A stretch of 64,000 nt of DNA from Varroa destructor (lineage: Eukaryota; Arthropoda; Arachnida; Mesostigmata; Varroidae): positions 24,607,061-24,671,060 of the forward strand of contig NW_019211456.1 in the NCBI RefSeq assembly GCF_002443255.2, read 5' to 3'. This document shows positions 1-12,270 of this stretch, piece after piece. The number at the start of each line of letters is the position of its first letter. Position 1 is the first letter of the stretch. The position numbers and the translations under genes were made by a program. Under the pieces are notes generated by a model. That model did not search any database and had not been told where the DNA came from. It saw nothing but the letters and a program-made list of their open reading frames with translations.

Positions 1-3000
1 GAATAGTTTACGAGACTAATGCTGGCGATGCTTCTGCCCCTGGTCCTGTACGACTGTGCAACAGTGGTGTCCTTAACTAATTCTGTCGACGTTTGATTTC
101 AAATTGTGACAATTTAACAAGTAGCAGAGATCGTCGCATATGACCTATCGAGCAGTCCAAAGGAGAATGAAGCCGTCTAACAAGCGTCTAATATTTCAAA
201 AAACCTTTCAGTAAAACGCCATGCAAGTGACACCAATCACGCAGTCAACCGATCAAGAAATTCTACGTATGTACTGAAAGGCTGAATTGTATGGCAACAC
301 TGTCGGTAGCACTTACGAGTTCGAGAAACCGAAAATACGATTATTCCGGAACTGTGCAAAAAAGTAGCATCTGGCGAGCATTTTTTTGCTACAGAACTAG
401 TGAATTAGACATTCAGTATACAGATATGTTAGATGGGAGGGCTGCATATTTTTTTATTCGATTTTGCTATGCAGGTAACGATCGGTCGCATTTGGTTAAT
501 AAGCTCAAGGTTTTGATTTGAACAGTGATATCTTCATAATGACTTTGATAATGCTTTTACTCTTCGTAATAAGGTTGTCTTAGCCACTGCTAAAATGATC
601 GAATACTAGAAGTGAAATCAAATCTTCAAAGATATTTTTCTTTACTTAAAATTGTTTTCTAACATATTCCTATGGAATTTTTCACCTAATCACTAGCACG
701 ATATTTTCTACTTCCGAGTTATTTAGACCAGCTGATACCTTTGTCTTTAAATTTCATAAGCCATCATTCACTTGAGAAGAAACTACCAACCCTACATACT
801 ATAGAAGTTTGAGGATAAATCTAAGAGTAGTCTTCGGGTGTCAGGGCTATTAGTTTAATAAACAAAAAACTAGCGAACGTGATAATATTCTAGATTCCGA
901 CACGTATAGAGAAACAAAGGCGTAGAGGCACAGTTATCTTTGTGCTTGAGTCAAGTAATTTGTCTAGTGACAACCACATTTAACTGCAAACGTTCTGGCT
1001 CACGTCGTGGCAAACACGCACAATTCTCTTTTAAATTATTTTTTAAGCACAAGTGAGTTTTGTTCGTTATCCCCTAGAGTACCGCCCAAATAGACAAAAT
1101 TACTCAGTTTGTAAAGACTAACTACTAAGAAATATTGAGGTTTAACTTAAGGGGCTAAGCTACAAATAAATCATGTACTATCTAACAAGTTTTTAAAATG
1201 ACAATTTGCTGAAATACGTCTAGATACGAGCATATCAGCCAGTGGATTCCTTAAAACGTTTAAATATTTAGGATGGTAAAAAAAAGTCCAAAAGACACAG
1301 ATGAATCAAGGCACGAAAAGGCCGTGTTGGGTCTGAAGGAATGGTACGACAGGTCTTCGCGCCAACTGGAGCATAAAAAAAGTACAGACGCCTAAAGAAA
1401 ATTACATTTCAACTTTCTTTTAATCATTAATTTTCTGTATGTCGTTTTGTTGCAGGGTTGTAATTTCATTTACAGTAACGCTTTGTCTCTCATAACAGTT
1501 ACTTATAACATTTCATCCTAATAACAGCCAAAGTAATCGTAAAGGCCAAATCGGCCTATGGCCGGTTCTACCTTACATCACCAGGATCAATTTGGTTGCG
1601 TAGCTTAATGCAGGTCCAGTTTCTTTTAAGCAGTTTACTCGAATTTGCTGATTTAGCACCAGAGCTCATGGCGCCCCTCATTGTTTACCTACCGTTCAGT
1701 GTTGAGATGATCCCTCTTGCAATTTGGCTACCGAAAAGCAAGTCAGGGTTATTAAACTGTCCTAAATAAGGCCCAAAAAAGGCTCAGTCTAACAGATGTC
1801 ATCAGCTATTTATAACGCGCATAAATACAGATCCATTATCTACTTTATTATAGTACAGCCACAGCATAAAAACGTTTTGATAGAGAAATACGCACAGAAA
1901 GCAAAACACTCTTTCCAGCAATAATCGTCCACGTTCTGAGCCGTACCGCTGCACCTTACTGGTAAGTTGTTGCACACATTAGTTTTTAATTCCCTGAAAT
2001 GTCCATTTGTGGTTCGTTTGTAGGCAGTTACTTCAAGCCACTGAATTCAGATGCTACCCGATTTTAGACTCTTCTTTATAGGACACCCAGTCCTGTTACC
2101 AATAATGGGAGCTATATATACCGCGAAAGGACAGCGTTTTGCGCCTAATTAGGCAGCAGTATCGTTCCGGTTTTGATTGAAAAGATGGTGCGTTCACTCA
2201 ATCGCCTGACTGTAAGAAAACGGTACCTGGATACCTGAAGAGATAGCTCGATGCCCCTTCGTAGGCAGCCAATTGCACTAAAAGATAATGCCGTGCTTAT
2301 TTTAATGGTCGGCTCCGACCTGATTTTCAATACAATCACATACGCCTTGACGGTTGTGAAGACTGGCTATTGCGCCAGATGGTGTCACTGGTAACGGGTC
2401 GCAATAGCAGGCCGCGGTAACAAACTAGATTGTTACAGCACATCTCGAATGGTTTGGTTAAATAGCATTTATTGTTTATTCAAGGTAAACGAGCGAGTCA
2501 AGGGCGACATGGCAGTATTAGATTCCCGTCAACTTTAGTCTCGTATAGACTAACAAAGCTAATACACGTTTAGAAGATGTTACTTGACAGTTCGTTTAAG
2601 AAGCAAACATTCTCTGTAGTAGTTTATGTCGCATTTAACTGAATACTATACGGGTATGACCTCCGAATCACGGATTAAATCACAACGTTTACCTAATAAA
2701 CGTGGTCGGCACTTCGGGTAACAATGCTGAAACTAATTGATATTATTTGTTAACCCCTCGTTTAGAGTTGCATAAGTAGGACGTGTAGGATGTCTAGTTG
2801 CATTTTTCCTGATGTTAAGAAACATTCCTTTTACAGTTTGTCCTACTTACGATGCCCCTGAATTAAGGTTCATTAAAGGCGCAGAGAAGCACACATCAGG
2901 TTTCACTAAAGAAACTGTTGGATGGCTGTTTATTGAGTACGAGAAACAAAATAATTATGTACATCTAACTGCTGTATACAACGTATCACAGTGCGTACCA

Positions 3001-6000
3001 GTTCCAGTGTACTCCATACAATGTGATGCATGACAAACGAAAAACGCACAGATGATTACAGAGTAGTAACAAATAAGCACAATGTATAAAATTCTATAAG
3101 CATTTATTTACGACAGGTACTGGCGAAGCTGTTTCAGGCCAATAGACGCGGCAAAAAAAAAACGAAAATAACCAACAATACCAGCAAATAATACGGTTTG
3201 TGAAAAAGTGTTTACGTGTAAAATTTAATAGAAACGTATCTTTCAACTTTGATTTTTGCCCTAAGGAAAATACCTGTATTTTAGTACATGTGAGTGAACG
3301 ACCCATTACCTAAATGACTGACTAGAATGGCTTTAGCGTTGAATGTATTATCAGATCGTGGACTATAATATCAGAAAACGATAAGAATGCTTTAGGCTTT
3401 GCCTTGGTGAACGATTTGGTGAAGTTTACAGAAATGCTATCGTATACATTAATTGTTCACATGTGAGCTAAACGAATACGATAGTGGTGACTATATTCCT
3501 CCCGATTCTAACAGAATACAATGTGTCCATAATAGATCAACTGAGTTTAACCTTGGTTCTGAATGATATCTGAGCAATAACGAATAATCGAAGTTCAACG
3601 AAAAGATAGCGTATATCAATCTTAGACGGGCTATAGAATAAAGACGGGTTCAAAAGATAGGTTCAGAAGAATTTCGAAATGCCATCCGACATACGGCAGT
3701 ATTTTTCTGTTTAAATTCTTTCAAAAGACTATAGAAACATGTCCGTGAAGTATTGTAAAAGACCATGACAGCAGCCGAAATCTTCAGCCTCAATTTAACA
3801 CAGCCTTATATTTAGTGTGAAATGTCTGTTTTTACTCGATTTTACTGCTTTTTAGCGACCTAAAATGATCTGTATCGTATAACATCAGCCTTAACGATGC
3901 TTCAGTTATGACCACTAAAGTGTCTGCTGTAGGTTTCCAGTGCAATATTAATTAAAATATGCGACCTTGCCATGTATGGTGTTTTCTAAAAATTGTGGTG
4001 TTCGAAATACTCATAAAATGCTAAAGACAAACAAGATAATCTGACGGACGGTCCAAAAAAGCCAAATGGGCCATGAGCACAACCATGGTTACTAAAGAAC
4101 TATTTACATTACTAGTTTGAGAGTGACAGATATCCATTGCTTCAAATATGACGCATTGTATTTTTGTCTGACTGCTATCACAACGACTACTACTTAAGGC
4201 TTACATACACACAATTCGACCCATCCAAAAGGAGTGATGAAAAGTTACAAAACAATAAATGGATTTCGACTGTAAAAGGTGAAAATGCATCGTATTTTTT
4301 AATTGCTTAACACATTGTTTTAGCGGCTTATTAGATCAATGCCAATTTTTTTGTGTTACGGACACAGAAAGTCGCAGATGGATTATTAGGAAATAAAACC
4401 GAACATAGATCGTTCTAGTTAAGATTTACTATGTGCCCACTAAATTTAGAGGAGTATGAGAATCAAATCCGGGCAGAAAAATACTTCGCTTCGTGCCGAA
4501 AGCAGCCAACCACCTGAAGTGGTTTTTCTGAAGTCCAGCCAATTTCTGAAGTAACAGACGTGAAACTCGAAAATTATTTGGCGCCTAAATCATGCATAAG
4601 ATTATTTTTACATCTGGGCATTCCGTGCCTTGAAAAATATCACAAGTTTACACCTTTTACAGGATTCGCCAAATATATTTACGTTTTTAAGTCAGTTACA
4701 AAGAAAACGGGTTACGGAAATATCGTACATATGCACCGTATGCAAATCATATAACAATAATAAGCTGCCCTTTGAATTTCTATAAACTAACACGAGCGTA
4801 ATCTCGTTCAAGTGTTTGGAGTTGAACAGTAGGCAAAATATTCAACGAAACTAAATAATAACGTTGTATTTGCCGTAATGTTTCCCATAGAGTTAAAAAA
4901 AATAACCTCATAAAGATAAGAACCCCACAATAAAAAATACCAAAATTTTCCATACTTTTTTGTGCATTGGTCTTTAAGAAAGATAATTTGCATTATGGTT
5001 TTACATAGTCGAAGAATAGATTTTTCAATGCAAAACCCGCGCTAAATCTCATTCAAAGGGTGCTCTGTTTTCTTAAGACAAGTGGCTCTTGTGGCGTTCC
5101 TGATGGGGGGTACCTTGGGATCAGTTTTCATCTTCGTACTTCCTTTGCATATCGCTAGCCTGGGGAGTAAACTGGAAATAATGCTGCGAGCAAGCTCAGT
5201 ATATCACAAAAATAGATGATTCTTTAGTACAGCATTCGTTATTCTACCTAAAAGCCCCAAAGATAAATGTATAATGGCCGCTCTACATCACCTGCAAATC
5301 TCAGTTTTCATTCTGATGATGAGTCGATTTGCTGTTTACAATTGTGTGTGATCATCAAGGACTTGCCAACTAAAGATTCTCATTATTGTTCTTAATATGA
5401 TGCAGACAACCGACAACGCCTTAGGATAGATAGAAATTTGACGGGAATATATGTAGCTTGACGAACCATTTTGTTTCGTAATTTCCAAGAGAGTTCTTTG
5501 TCAACAGGGAAAGTAATTTGCTGTTACAATCAAGTTTCATGAAGATAAGGCTCGTAGCTAACTAACAACTTAGTGTTGGATATTGATAAGAAACCAGCAT
5601 TGAGCTGGCTAGATCAGTTGGCTAAATTTATCAAATGTATTATCAGTCCTTATAAGCTCGTTATATTCATGAAGAGTAATCCTATCGCAAAGGTTTAGAA
5701 GTTGAAGTGTAGATTCAAGAATAATACATGACATTATATTATGTGTGAACAAACTTATCTGAGAAGGAACATGAAAAATTCGTAAATACTAACTTCGTCT
5801 TTGACATTCTCTGTCCAATCCATTGCGTAGGTTTTGCTTGATTCCTTGAGGATTAACGTTTACCTTCTTGCTTATACTCTTAAGAATTATTATGGTGGAA
5901 TTCCTGGATGAAATTAGACGTAGTTTACCAGTTCAATTACAAAAGCAATAATAGGCATCATGCGTCAAATTCGTTTGCTTATAAACATATATATATATGT

Positions 6001-6280
6001 AGCATAGGTCGCTTTCACTGACACGTAACTGGCCATATGTACTTGATGCACGCACTGCACGAATCGTCCTAGGTCAGATCGGAGCATATTTAATCTGATG
6101 TACCCTATACAACCAGACATGTGCTACTTGTTCGCCCATGATGGGGCTAGTGTCCACTCAAACACAAACAAAACTTTTCTATTTTCTTCTATAGTAGATC
6201 AACATAAATTATATTCTTTGCTCGCAATCACAGTTACATTTCATCGCTTGTCAAAGTGAAGCACAATGCTGTTGTAGAAA
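1..6280. other. AT-rich stretch without a supported gene
   Basis: Both strands were read. ORFs are short (under 80 codons) and AT-driven, without a recognisable domain. The only piece with coding-like character is the candidate exon at 2837-3033, listed separately. There are scattered AT-rich runs, including a (TA)n-like motif near 5987-5999. No RNA gene or transposon ORF was recognised. Confidence 0.6.
2837..3033 (+). CDS. Candidate terminal exon, unknown product
   Basis: A good 3' splice site (pyrimidine-rich stretch ending in ttttacag at 2829-2836) is followed by about 65 open codons to a TGA at 3031-3033. The encoded peptide has a mixed, soluble-protein composition (for example GWLFIEYEKQNNY) unlike the Ile/Lys/Asn-rich noise around it. 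No upstream exon, start codon or nearby AATAAA signal could be paired with it. I do not recognise the peptide. It could be a terminal exon, a decayed gene fragment or chance. This is inference from splice-site quality and composition only. Confidence 0.2.
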
Positions 6281-6289
6281 AGACAGAAT

Positions 6290-7120
6290 TTACATTTGCT
6301 TCAACTTTCGTTTGAAAGTTGTTACGCATCCAACTGTACAGAGACAACAAGTGCTTTTATTCAACAGGCCTACGACGGCACAGGTGCCTCCATCGGAAGT
6401 GAAGGCTGCTAACCCGTCTGCAACAAAAGCACTACCCGAATTACAATGGGCTGTTTCTCTTACAAGTGCTGCCGTCAATTTCAGCTCACTGTCACCAGGC
6501 CGTTACCGCGCGCGAATATTCTGGTCTGACCTCCATCAGTCGAAAATCGACAGCGCCGCCTTTACTAGCATCGACATCGCTACGAATGGCCGACCATCTT
6601 TGCAGCCGCATCTGAAACACTGCAATGCAAAATAACCGTTCATTTCTGCTACAGCAGCGAGTTGCGCGATCACAGTGCCTCCGTGCGCATAAAATCGACA
6701 ACACTCGCTCAGCGGGCGAGCAGTTCTTGACCATCATCCGCTAGTATAGTTGATACTACGACGACTAACGTCGTTTGAGGCGCTTGCGGTATTTCGGGTT
6801 CACCAGAACAGTTGCTCCGTACAATAGCGTGGCGTAGACAGTAAAGCGCTTCAATATATCCCAGTTGCTGCTCCTAATACACAGCGAACGAATTTGCTCG
6901 TCGTTGCAGTCGTCATTTTGTCTGAGTTGAGTCGAACGACAGTGCTGCCAGATATTAGTAACACCGACAAGCTCATACGCATGACAACAGTTATTATACA
7001 TTTACATTTATTGAAACCTTGGTTGAGATGGATCAGGGGGTCACTGCTTCAACTCTTGCCAACGCTAAATAACTACACAATGTGTGTAAATAAAAAAAAA
7101 AAAAGAAAAAAAAAACATTC
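6290..7120 (+). other. GC-elevated block ending in oligo(A); possible retrocopy fragment
   Basis: This stretch of roughly 830 bases is visibly more GC- and CpG-rich than its flanks. On the + strand it ends in an AATAAA run directly continued by interrupted oligo(A) (7090-7116). ORFs of 62-107 codons lie on both strands, including 6312-6635 (+). None resembles a known protein, and the strong overlap of open frames suggests composition and not coding. A 3' tail of A after a block of foreign composition is what a retrotransposed RNA leaves. However, I found no convincing target-site duplication around it, so a promoter or CpG island remains possible. Confidence 0.25.
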
Positions 7121-8678
7121 AATTTAGCGCACCTGCAATCTGGTACCGAGAAGACCAACATTCCAAGCCGCAATGCGTTAGTTGACGACTGGTTTGAAAA
7201 ATGATTCTACGTATTCTTGATGGCGCCTGCCTTGCTTGTAAGCCTTAGACGTTGACTCGTTGGTGTTTGAATATCACAAAGCTGTGGGATTCGGATGAGT
7301 CGGATCCAAAACTGAGTTCAGCATTGCAGAATTCCCATTTCTTTATCCTGCTTGTCTTGTATTTCTTTTTATATGTATAACTATGTGATGATAACAACTG
7401 AACGGAATATATTTATATACCCTCACAAGGTTTGTTTGCTGAGCTCAGCTTAAATACCAATCAGCACAAGAACATAATGTAGTCAACTAAGAGCGGCATT
7501 GGAGTTTTTTTGATAATGGTCTTCTGTTTTCCGGTCAACAAAGATCGTTGAATTGCTTCACGAGACCCTATGCCAACGGCGACGGACTAACATAGATGTA
7601 TTCAAGCCAAAAGATGCTTCAGTACAAACATTTTCTTAGTTTTCTGAAAGCTTATAACACACCCTTTATGACTTATCTTGTTTTCAATTAAGCACTCGAT
7701 AATCATTAATTACTCGGAGACGTGAAGACGTCTGCATATAATCGATAGGTTGGCAAAAGAATAGAAGATAGTTTCGAGCCTTGGTACCTGATCCAGAAAC
7801 ATATATTTTAATGATGCAGTACAATACTTGACACTCCAATAACATCAAAAACCTTTTGATTGTACTAAACGTAATTTGTAAGTAAATCCACCACTTTTTT
7901 TATATATAAGCCTCATACGAAAACCTTTCATATAAAATTTATTTTTTACACATTGCTTAATTGTGAAGTTACTAAGTAGGGAAGGGCTCAGTGGATAACC
8001 GAGCTTCATGTTTGGAAGCGAAGGTACTATATATATATAAGCGAAGCTAGATAGAGTAGGGCACTTAGCTAAAAATTCTAAAATGAGAAATACGAAAGAT
8101 ATTAGAGCAGCATAGTGGATTGTGAATGATTATCCACGTGCTTTCACGTCGTAGGAAACTAACTTGATTGACTAAATATATCAAGTACGTCATAATACCA
8201 TAATGTACTCTGCTTGACTTGTACTACATTACGTGTCACTAAGTCTAGGAAATTTTTTATGTGTAAAAGTTTGTTATTTGCATTCTTATATCTTCGCTTG
8301 TAGCTAAGTATAGTAGTCTCTATCCACTTTTCTCTGAAAGTAAATGCGTCAAATCGTGTCTTCACGCGAATATACTATACAGCTTTAGAGATATGTTTAT
8401 TTAAATTTCTGCAATATAGGCCGTAATGCAATGATGTATTAATGCTAATAATCTCTTATTGTAGTTGCTACGGGCGGCTATTTTAAGCCAGGCGTCAAGC
8501 ATATCATAAAATTAATTGACTGAGTTTGTTTTAGCAACATGAACGAACACAAAAACCTTTATATTTACAGTAGCTATTATTAGCCTTAAAAGAAAAAAAA
8601 GCCATTAAAAACATTTATCCTTTAATCATCTGATTTTAATGATTACTTTAACCTCTATGGATCCAGTCTATGTATTTA

Positions 8679-8680
<2 letters not shown>

Positions 8681-8713
<33 letters not shown>
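8681..8713. repeat. (TA)n microsatellite
   Basis: An uninterrupted TA dinucleotide run of about 33 bases lies in non-coding DNA. Confidence 0.95.
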
Positions 8714-8716
<3 letters not shown>

Positions 8717-8840
8717 AATGTGTCTTTCGACTCGCTTACATTTTGGATCTATCCATTGGTAAACATAGTCAACGCCAAGATACGATACAAATACAAGATA
8801 CGATTAGAAAGCTTATATTTAGAAAACAATACATTACCCA

Positions 8841-8890
8841 TTTTGATACGCAAGTTATCCTAAACTTTTAGGAAAACTTACGTATCAAAA
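8841..8890. repeat. 50-bp imperfect palindrome without a loop
   Basis: The left arm at 8841-8865 and the right arm at 8866-8890 are reverse complements at 22 of 25 positions. The mismatches are at the 11th, 17th and 25th arm positions. The arms abut with no spacer beyond the mismatched central pair. Neither arm lies in a supported gene. It resembles the three perfect hairpins at 15.5, 21.0 and 23.5 kb but has acquired substitutions, as an older copy of the same kind of event would. Confidence 0.85.
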
Positions 8891-9114
8891 CTTTTTTCAT
8901 AAACTTTTAATTTGTATTCTTCGCGCCGTAAACAAGTAATTACCTAAAAGTTGCGCGCCCGCTTTTGTTGGATACGAGGTAACGCAGCATACGAAGTTAA
9001 GCTGAAGCGTTTACGATCCAGATCAAAGCTCAACACAACTCAATCAAACCTCAAACAGAAATTTGTAACCGATTGTATTGTAACAAAGACTTACTTACTT
9101 GTGAGCCGTCCAGC

Positions 9115-9124
9115 ATGACGTCAT
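9115..9124. promoter_or_regulatory. CRE-like palindrome (ATGACGTCAT)
   Basis: This is a full 10-base palindrome containing the consensus TGACGTCA, the binding site of CREB/ATF bZIP factors. It lies about 146 bases upstream of the ATG of the candidate two-exon ORF at 9270. CRE sites are typically found within a few hundred bases of transcription starts, so it gives modest support for a promoter here. An 8-base core can also occur by chance in 64 kb. Confidence 0.45.
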
Positions 9125-9269
9125 ATTATGCGCGAGGGCTTTATTTACCTCATCTAAATAACCACAGAATTTTCACCGCACAAAAACAATGACAGTAGCA
9201 AATGTTCAGTTCTGTGTTCTTTTTCATTCGTTTGGCAGGTGGAGCTTTACCCTTTCCACACTGAGCACT

Positions 9270-9660
9270 ATGAGCGGCATATTCCGTAAGATAGAGCGCG
9301 GAGTGTACGGATCTGCTAGTCGGCGAAAATTGATGATAGGCAACTGGTTAGTTAATTCGTTCACCTTGTTGTCGGCACCTATTTTTTTTTATTGAAATAG
9401 TCGAACAACCAAGTAGTCAAAAGTTATAAACAAGTTTCTTCTTTTTTGTAGTTCTCAATAAACATGTGTCATGGCTCTTCATATTATGCAGGACCTTGTT
9501 GTATAGTTCTCTAGTCAGCATTAGAGCAGTGTGTTTTGATGCTTCTCGCACAGCAAGTTATTCGCCGGAAAATCGGGCTGCTCTTACTAGACGTGGATGT
9601 CAGCTGTCTGGCGGTCGATCATTTGCTGCAGGGATCGGTGACCAATTTGTGTTGCGCTAA
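9270..9660 (+). CDS. Candidate small two-exon gene, 81 aa, unknown function
   Basis: The proposed exons are 9270-9346 and 9492-9660, separated by a 145-base intron with a GTTAGT donor and an acceptor ending in tattatgcag. The join is in phase (TG|G) and gives 81 codons ending in TAA. The first exon encodes a basic N-terminus beginning MSGIFRKIERGVYGSASRRK. The second encodes a Ser/Arg/Gly-rich segment ending GIGDQFVLR. The basic, Ser/Arg-rich character could suit a mitochondrial presequence, but this is speculative and I do not recognise the protein. The CRE-like site lies just upstream. No AATAAA signal was found close downstream, which weakens the case. An alternative is a 5' exon of a longer transcript. 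Confidence 0.3.
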
Positions 9661-11976
9661 GTATATTCAAACCACTGCGTTCGTAGATGGGACTGTGAAT
9701 CCTTATGTACACTAATGCTACTTTGTATGTAATCTATTTCGGTAAGTGTACTTACCTCACTGTCGGCTGCTATATGAGCGATAGTTGATAAATACTAAAG
9801 AACTGCATTCGGATAGCGATTTTCAACCAGATCAACATTAACCCCAGTCCGCTATTTGTGTTTGATAGTTCCGATTAAACGGGTTGCCGATCATACGAAA
9901 GCGTGACCAAGTTATTGCCAGTCAAACGATATACCTATCTCGTATATAGTGATCACTGTGATTGCTGCATTTGTCTTTGTTTTTCGACTTCACTAGCAGT
10001 TCTCGTTAATGCTCTTACTTAAGATTTGCTTAAGTGTTCGTTTCATGAGAGATTCTAGAACGCAGAGCGTCACTTTAGTAGCTGCCGCGCCCAGGTTGAA
10101 TGCTATAAACACTTATTTTCGTCCATGAAATAACAGCGGTTGCACTTTGTCTATGACAAATAAGTATTCCTTGTCGCTGCGTTATGGCATTTGTAAATTC
10201 GCTAACGCAACGAAAATCGTGCTTTCTCTGATTTATACATATATATGTATATATATGTATGTGGGTCCAAAAAATGTATTGCAGATGTGCAAAATGATTA
10301 CCGTTCTGGTCGCTACACTGCTAATAACAGTGCGCTGTTAATTCACAAACTTCAACAGACTTGCAAATCGTCCAGTATCGTCGTTTTTCTGGCGTGAATT
10401 TTACTTTTATAATATAAAAGTTCAAAGCATCAGGTGTAAGGAACGTGCAGAATATTAAATAGAACTTTTTCATACCAGCTATATATTTTGAAGATACTCA
10501 TCAAGATGTACTCTCGCATCACAATAATAATGTGCAGGCGGCCTAAAGCTACACTATCAAACAAGGTGTGACAAAATAACAACGTAAACGTTTTTGGAAC
10601 GCCCTGGAAACATACTTTTTGGCCTATTGGTTCTGCATTTTATAGGTTTATCTTAACATCTGCGAAAAGATATGCAAGTAACAGTATTTTTGTGGCCATT
10701 GTTAGACGCGGCTATTTATATACTTCAGTGAGCTATTTCGGCGCCGCTACTGTTGTCTGAACGGGTCAACAGAGTTTTGACGAATGGGCGTTTGTCGTGT
10801 ATTTGCATTAATCTGATAGATTATTGTTATGATTAACCTGAGTAAATGTGTTTGTGCTGCATCAAAGGCTTTCATACCGTTGCTTCTTCTAGTATGTAGT
10901 AATAACCTATTGAATACAATCTGAAAAATAGAGTTCGCGTTATTTAGCGGAACTACTGGGCTTATAAACCTGCATCACAACTTATAATAATTTAAATAAA
11001 CTACATTTTGCAGAATGTTATATATAAAATATACCGCATTATCTCAGTTTAATTATATCGAGCTTTAATTGAAAGTAATTAAAACTATTTAGCCGTTCCG
11101 TGAGAGTCTGTCCTCTCTACTATATCAGATTCTTTTATTTTTGCACTGCAGTAACGCGTCTTGCTTACACTGTCACCGAAAATCTGACTCTGAGCGGATC
11201 TAATCATCTGCGGTTGGAAACGTCGGGCTCCAGATAGTGCCAGTACGTAGTTCATACACAGACGTTAACATGCTGCTTTCTCAGCTTTGTACGTAGCTTT
11301 TGAACAAGCGTTTCTATTAAGCTATTATTCCCTAATAACTGTTTGAGACTACCTGTAGGTTTTTGTTCTCCATTGGCTGTTCTTTGTTATACACGATGTA
11401 ATATCTTTATCAACCTTCGTTTTGCTACAGTTGACGTATACGGGAAATTTTAGAATTTGGAATACGCTTTTTGCCGCTTATATTGCAAAACACACATTTT
11501 CTTTACACACGAATCAGAAAATTGTTGGAGGTGAGACCGCTTGCAGACAATAAAACGCTCATAGATCCTAAAGATTTTTTTGTCCCATAAAAAACTATGC
11601 AGCTTGAAAATCACGGACAAAATCAGAGGAACATCAACAATTAGTGGAACTCTAATAAAGAAAGGATATCCAAGTATCACACAAAAGACCGTAAATAAAT
11701 GCTTGGCCTCCAATGTAAACGTCTAATTGTTTATACGGGTGACTGTGTCAATTTGGTTTCATGCGTGCGCCGTGTTCTAACATTAGCAGATGCAAGAGTA
11801 AGCCGCCAAAGGACGTCCGGCCTCACTTCTCCAACCAACCCGGCTAGCAAGAATGCATTTGCCTTTAACAAAAACTACAATTCAGCTTACCCCTTTAGCG
11901 GCTAACAATCAGCCATAGAGTAACCGCTGCCCACAAACAGATTTAGCAAATTTCGAAGTGCGGTACAAAGGAGTGC
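9661..11976. other. Intergenic stretch upstream of the ZIP9 gene
   Basis: No protein gene is supported. ORFs are shorter than 90 codons and unlike known families. A short palindromic TATATGTATATATATG cluster lies near 10240-10258. The last few hundred bases presumably contain the promoter and 5' untranslated region of the ZIP9 gene, but I see no clear TATA box that fixes its transcription start. Confidence 0.5.
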
Positions 11977-12270
11977 ATGCCATCTGCTCGACGTTACAGC
12001 CATCGGCTGCACAAGCCTGCTTATCCCTTCGAAGACGTTGCGAGACTTCGTCGGGAATTTTTAGGAGGTCCTTTTCGAGGGCTTCTTGAAAACAATTGCG
12101 ATGGGCGACGGATGGGCCTTGTTTGTCCTATCGAGCTCCATGTTCGTTGGGTGCTACCTCAGCGGATTGATACCCGTGTCAATGAAGTTGTCAGAAGACA
12201 AGATCAATGTCGTATCAATTCTTGGAGCAGGTTTGCTGGTCGGAACCGCGCTAACCGTCATCATACCTGA
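11977..12270 (+). other. Upstream ORF overlapping the ZIP9 start
   Basis: An ATG at 11977 opens a 97-codon frame that runs past the ZIP9 start at 12101 in a different frame and stops at 12270. Its start context is weak (T at -3), while the ZIP9 start has G at both -3 and +4. If this ATG is inside the mature mRNA, ribosomes reaching ZIP9 would have to scan past it. The peptide is Arg-rich and resembles nothing known, so a regulatory role is more likely than a product. Whether the transcript starts upstream of 11977 cannot be seen. Confidence 0.3.

Larger units (their letters stand above)
7131..9110. other. AT-rich intergenic stretch
   Basis: No gene is supported here. The stretch contains a (TA)n microsatellite and the imperfect palindrome listed separately, plus short TATATA clusters around 7900 and 8030. 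ORFs are short and AT-biased. Confidence 0.6.
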
